Notes under the pieces: model-generated
What the model was told of the DNA's origin: nothing
What the model saw: only the letters and a program-made list of their open reading frames with translations
Databases searched by the model: none
Shown here: positions 62,741 to 64,000 of the stretch, in pieces
Numbering within the stretch: the stretch's first letter is position 1
How the letters are laid out: the number at the start of each line of letters is the position of its first letter
Position numbers and translations under genes: made by a program
Assembly: GCA_963725645.1 (NCBI GenBank)
Contig: CAVRZD010000002.1
Span: 434,001 to 498,000, forward strand
Length of the DNA: 64,000 nucleotides
Direction of reading: 5' to 3'
From: JALYZC01 sp963725645
GTDB lineage: Bacteria > Actinomycetota > Thermoleophilia > Solirubrobacterales > Solirubrobacteraceae

Positions 62741-63121
62741 CTAGTCCTTTTCAGTCCAGTCTCGCCGGCGCGAATCCGCGCCGCTCATCCGGTCCACGAT
62801 GTGCTTCCAACGGCTTGGCTTGACGCCCGGGTCGCGACGGCGCCAGGCCGCCGCCCCGCCATGGGGCTCGGGGAGCGCTGCGGCTGCCGCGGGGTCGATG
62901 CGCAGGTCCACCCCGCGCTCGTGCAGCGAGGCGACCTGGTCGGCGCCGATGAAGCGCCGGCCTCCCGCTGCGCTCATCACGATTCCGTGAAAGATGTCTT
63001 CCGACGGAGCGGTGACGACGTGCTCGACCGTACCGACCTGCTCGCCATCCGAAGCGTAAACAGGAACGCCCTCGTCAAGCACTTGGTAGGCGATCGGGAG
63101 GCCCTCCTCCACCCAGCGCAC
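62741..63121 (-). CDS. PRC-barrel-like protein
   Basis: 126 residues from the GTG at 63121. The first 75 residues form a PRC-barrel/DUF2171-type beta-barrel (AYQVLDEGVPVYASDGEQVG, VEHVVTAPSEDIFHGIVM, RRFIGADQVASLHERGVDL), followed by a basic tail (GGAAAWRRRDPGVKPSRWKH). Such domains adapt RNA-processing or membrane complexes; specific role unknown. The upstream extension of the frame shows no coding character. Confidence 0.7.
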   Translation of the reverse strand: MRWVEEGLPIAYQVLDEGVPVYASDGEQVGTVEHVVTAPSEDIFHGIVMSAAGGRRFIGADQVASLHERGVDLRIDPAAAAALPEPHGGAAAWRRRDPGVKPSRWKHIVDRMSGADSRRRDWTEKD

Positions 63122-63469
63122 ACTACCGCCGCGGACGCGAGTGGGTCCTCCCCCGTGCCTCCACCAAGCGTGATGTTGTTGGGGCCGCGGACTCCTGGAC
63201 GGTACGGACTGAGACCGCGTTGAGCCGACAATAGCGCCGCCGCCCCTCCCGCTTTCCACGCAAAGGGAGCGTCTCAGCGCCAGCCCTCCTTCATAGAGAC
63301 GAAAAGCGGGAGCGACGCCTGCGCTGCGTGCATGTCCCGACGCTTCGGTTGCCGCCGCTGGAGGTCGGCGGGACTCGCTGCGCTGTCTGTCGTGGCAAGA
63401 CTTGACCACGAGTTGGCTGCCCGCGACTGTGTGTCGGGCTCGCGCTGAACGAGAGGAAGGAGGCTCCAC
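63122..63469. other. 348-base gene-free stretch
   Basis: Divergent intergenic region between the PRC-barrel and lamin-tail genes. It contains GCGTCTCAGCGCCAG (63269) and CGAAAAGCGGGAGCGAC (63300), both echoing motifs in the 56.2-56.6 kb gap. No gene is supported. Confidence 0.4.
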
Positions 63470-63859
63470 ATGGAGCCGCACATCTGCAAAGTGGCGAATC
63501 AAAGCTCCGACCCGCGGGGCGAATACGTGGAGATCGCCAACGGGGGCGTCGATCGCGTGGCCGTGACCGGGTTGGAGCTAACCGACTACACCGAGACCCA
63601 ACAGCACCCACACATCTTCCGCTTCCCGAGCACGACCGAGGGCGGCGTTCTGTACTTGGAAGCGGGCAGGTCGGCCCACGTGTTCACCGGCAGCGGGACC
63701 GACGGCCGCGACGACGATGAGAACCTCATCTTCTTCTGGAACCGTTCGGCCTCGGTCTGGAACCAAGATGGGGATGTCGCCTATCTGCGGCATACCAACG
63801 GCCAGCTCGTTGACTCGATGACGGTCGGTGACCCCCAGCGCCACCCCAACGGACACTGA
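63470..63859 (+). CDS. Lamin-tail-domain (LTD) protein
   Basis: 129 residues forming one lamin-tail/immunoglobulin-like beta-sandwich: GEYVEIANGGVDRVAVTGLE, YTETQQHPHIFRFPST, YLEAGRSAHVFTGSGTDGRD, and NQDGDVAYLRHTNGQLVDSM, the strongest family segment. No signal peptide, unlike most bacterial LTD proteins, so it may be cytoplasmic or a fragment. ATG at 63470 follows a strong AAGGAGG site. The remaining 141 bases to the window end hold no complete gene. Confidence 0.8.
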   Translation: MEPHICKVANQSSDPRGEYVEIANGGVDRVAVTGLELTDYTETQQHPHIFRFPSTTEGGVLYLEAGRSAHVFTGSGTDGRDDDENLIFFWNRSASVWNQDGDVAYLRHTNGQLVDSMTVGDPQRHPNGH

Positions 63860-64000
63860 CGCCGCCGTTGCCGTCGAACACAGGGATGTTCTGAACGCAC
63901 CGCGCGCGGCCGCTTCCGCCCTCGGCGGAGCACCCCCCGTTCTCGGTGCGAACCCACGCCCTGGCGATGTGCGCGAGGGTGCCGTGCCTGCGGCCGCGAA

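Overview
The window is high-GC DNA from an actinobacterium. Gene content points to the Thermoleophilia/Solirubrobacterales (inference, no database search): a dnaJ-hspR-clpB heat-shock block, a Gram-positive style purine cluster with small PurL plus PurS plus PurQ, iron-sulfur type PurF with a propeptide, many GTG/TTG starts, very dense packing, and several actinobacterial membrane and secreted families. The left 43 kb looks like stable core chromosome; the right 21 kb looks like an accessory region.

Layout. 0-5.7 kb: end of dnaJ, hspR, a membrane-bound SpoIIE-type phosphatase and clpB, whose promoter overlaps an HspR-type inverted repeat. 5.7-7.8 kb: three related secreted proteins in tandem on the minus strand. 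7.9-21.4 kb: a nearly complete purine operon, GYD-domain gene-purD-purE-purB-x-purC-purS-purQ-purL-purF, then recQ-purN-purH. Most genes are coupled by 4-base stop/start overlaps; purM and purK are not in the window, and purH carries an apparent one-base frameshift. 21.4-43.2 kb: envelope and membrane functions (two polysaccharide deacetylases, a glycoside hydrolase-like protein, HdeD and DUF389 proteins, a thiolase-like lipid-transfer enzyme, a GGDEF protein with a decayed HD-GYP domain, a divergent MarR/DrrAB efflux unit, a HAD phosphatase, an SDR, a Tat-type phosphoesterase coupled to an RTX-like protein, acetolactate decarboxylase, and a class-A-type serine hydrolase), plus tRNA-Lys and tRNA-Glu.

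43.2-55.5 kb: an island-like stretch beginning at tRNA-Val(TAC). The 3' half of this tRNA recurs at 45.5 and 53.2 kb. Both copies are preceded by a 123-bp block of conserved architecture (paired TGGAAGC sites one helical turn apart and paired AGACCGCAGCA sites 71 bp apart). A different tRNA 3' end with its terminator is duplicated at 53.35 and 55.36 kb. Between these scars lie a three-gene di-heme cytochrome b cassette, stress and transport genes (HdeD, a Sap/GAP protein, PPK2, SulP, a PLDc_N/SHOCT protein), a gutted diacylglycerol kinase gene, and a secreted protein/L,D-transpeptidase pair. No integrase is visible.

55.5-64 kb: a SnoaL-like protein, a large secreted beta-helix/FG-GAP protein flanked by a short inverted repeat, a formyltransferase/VOC pair, a cyclase domain with a broken 5' end, an LLM oxidoreductase, a PRC-barrel protein and a lamin-tail protein. 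Two near-identical 200-bp MITE-like elements with 28-bp terminal inverted repeats sit at 52.8 and 62.4 kb.
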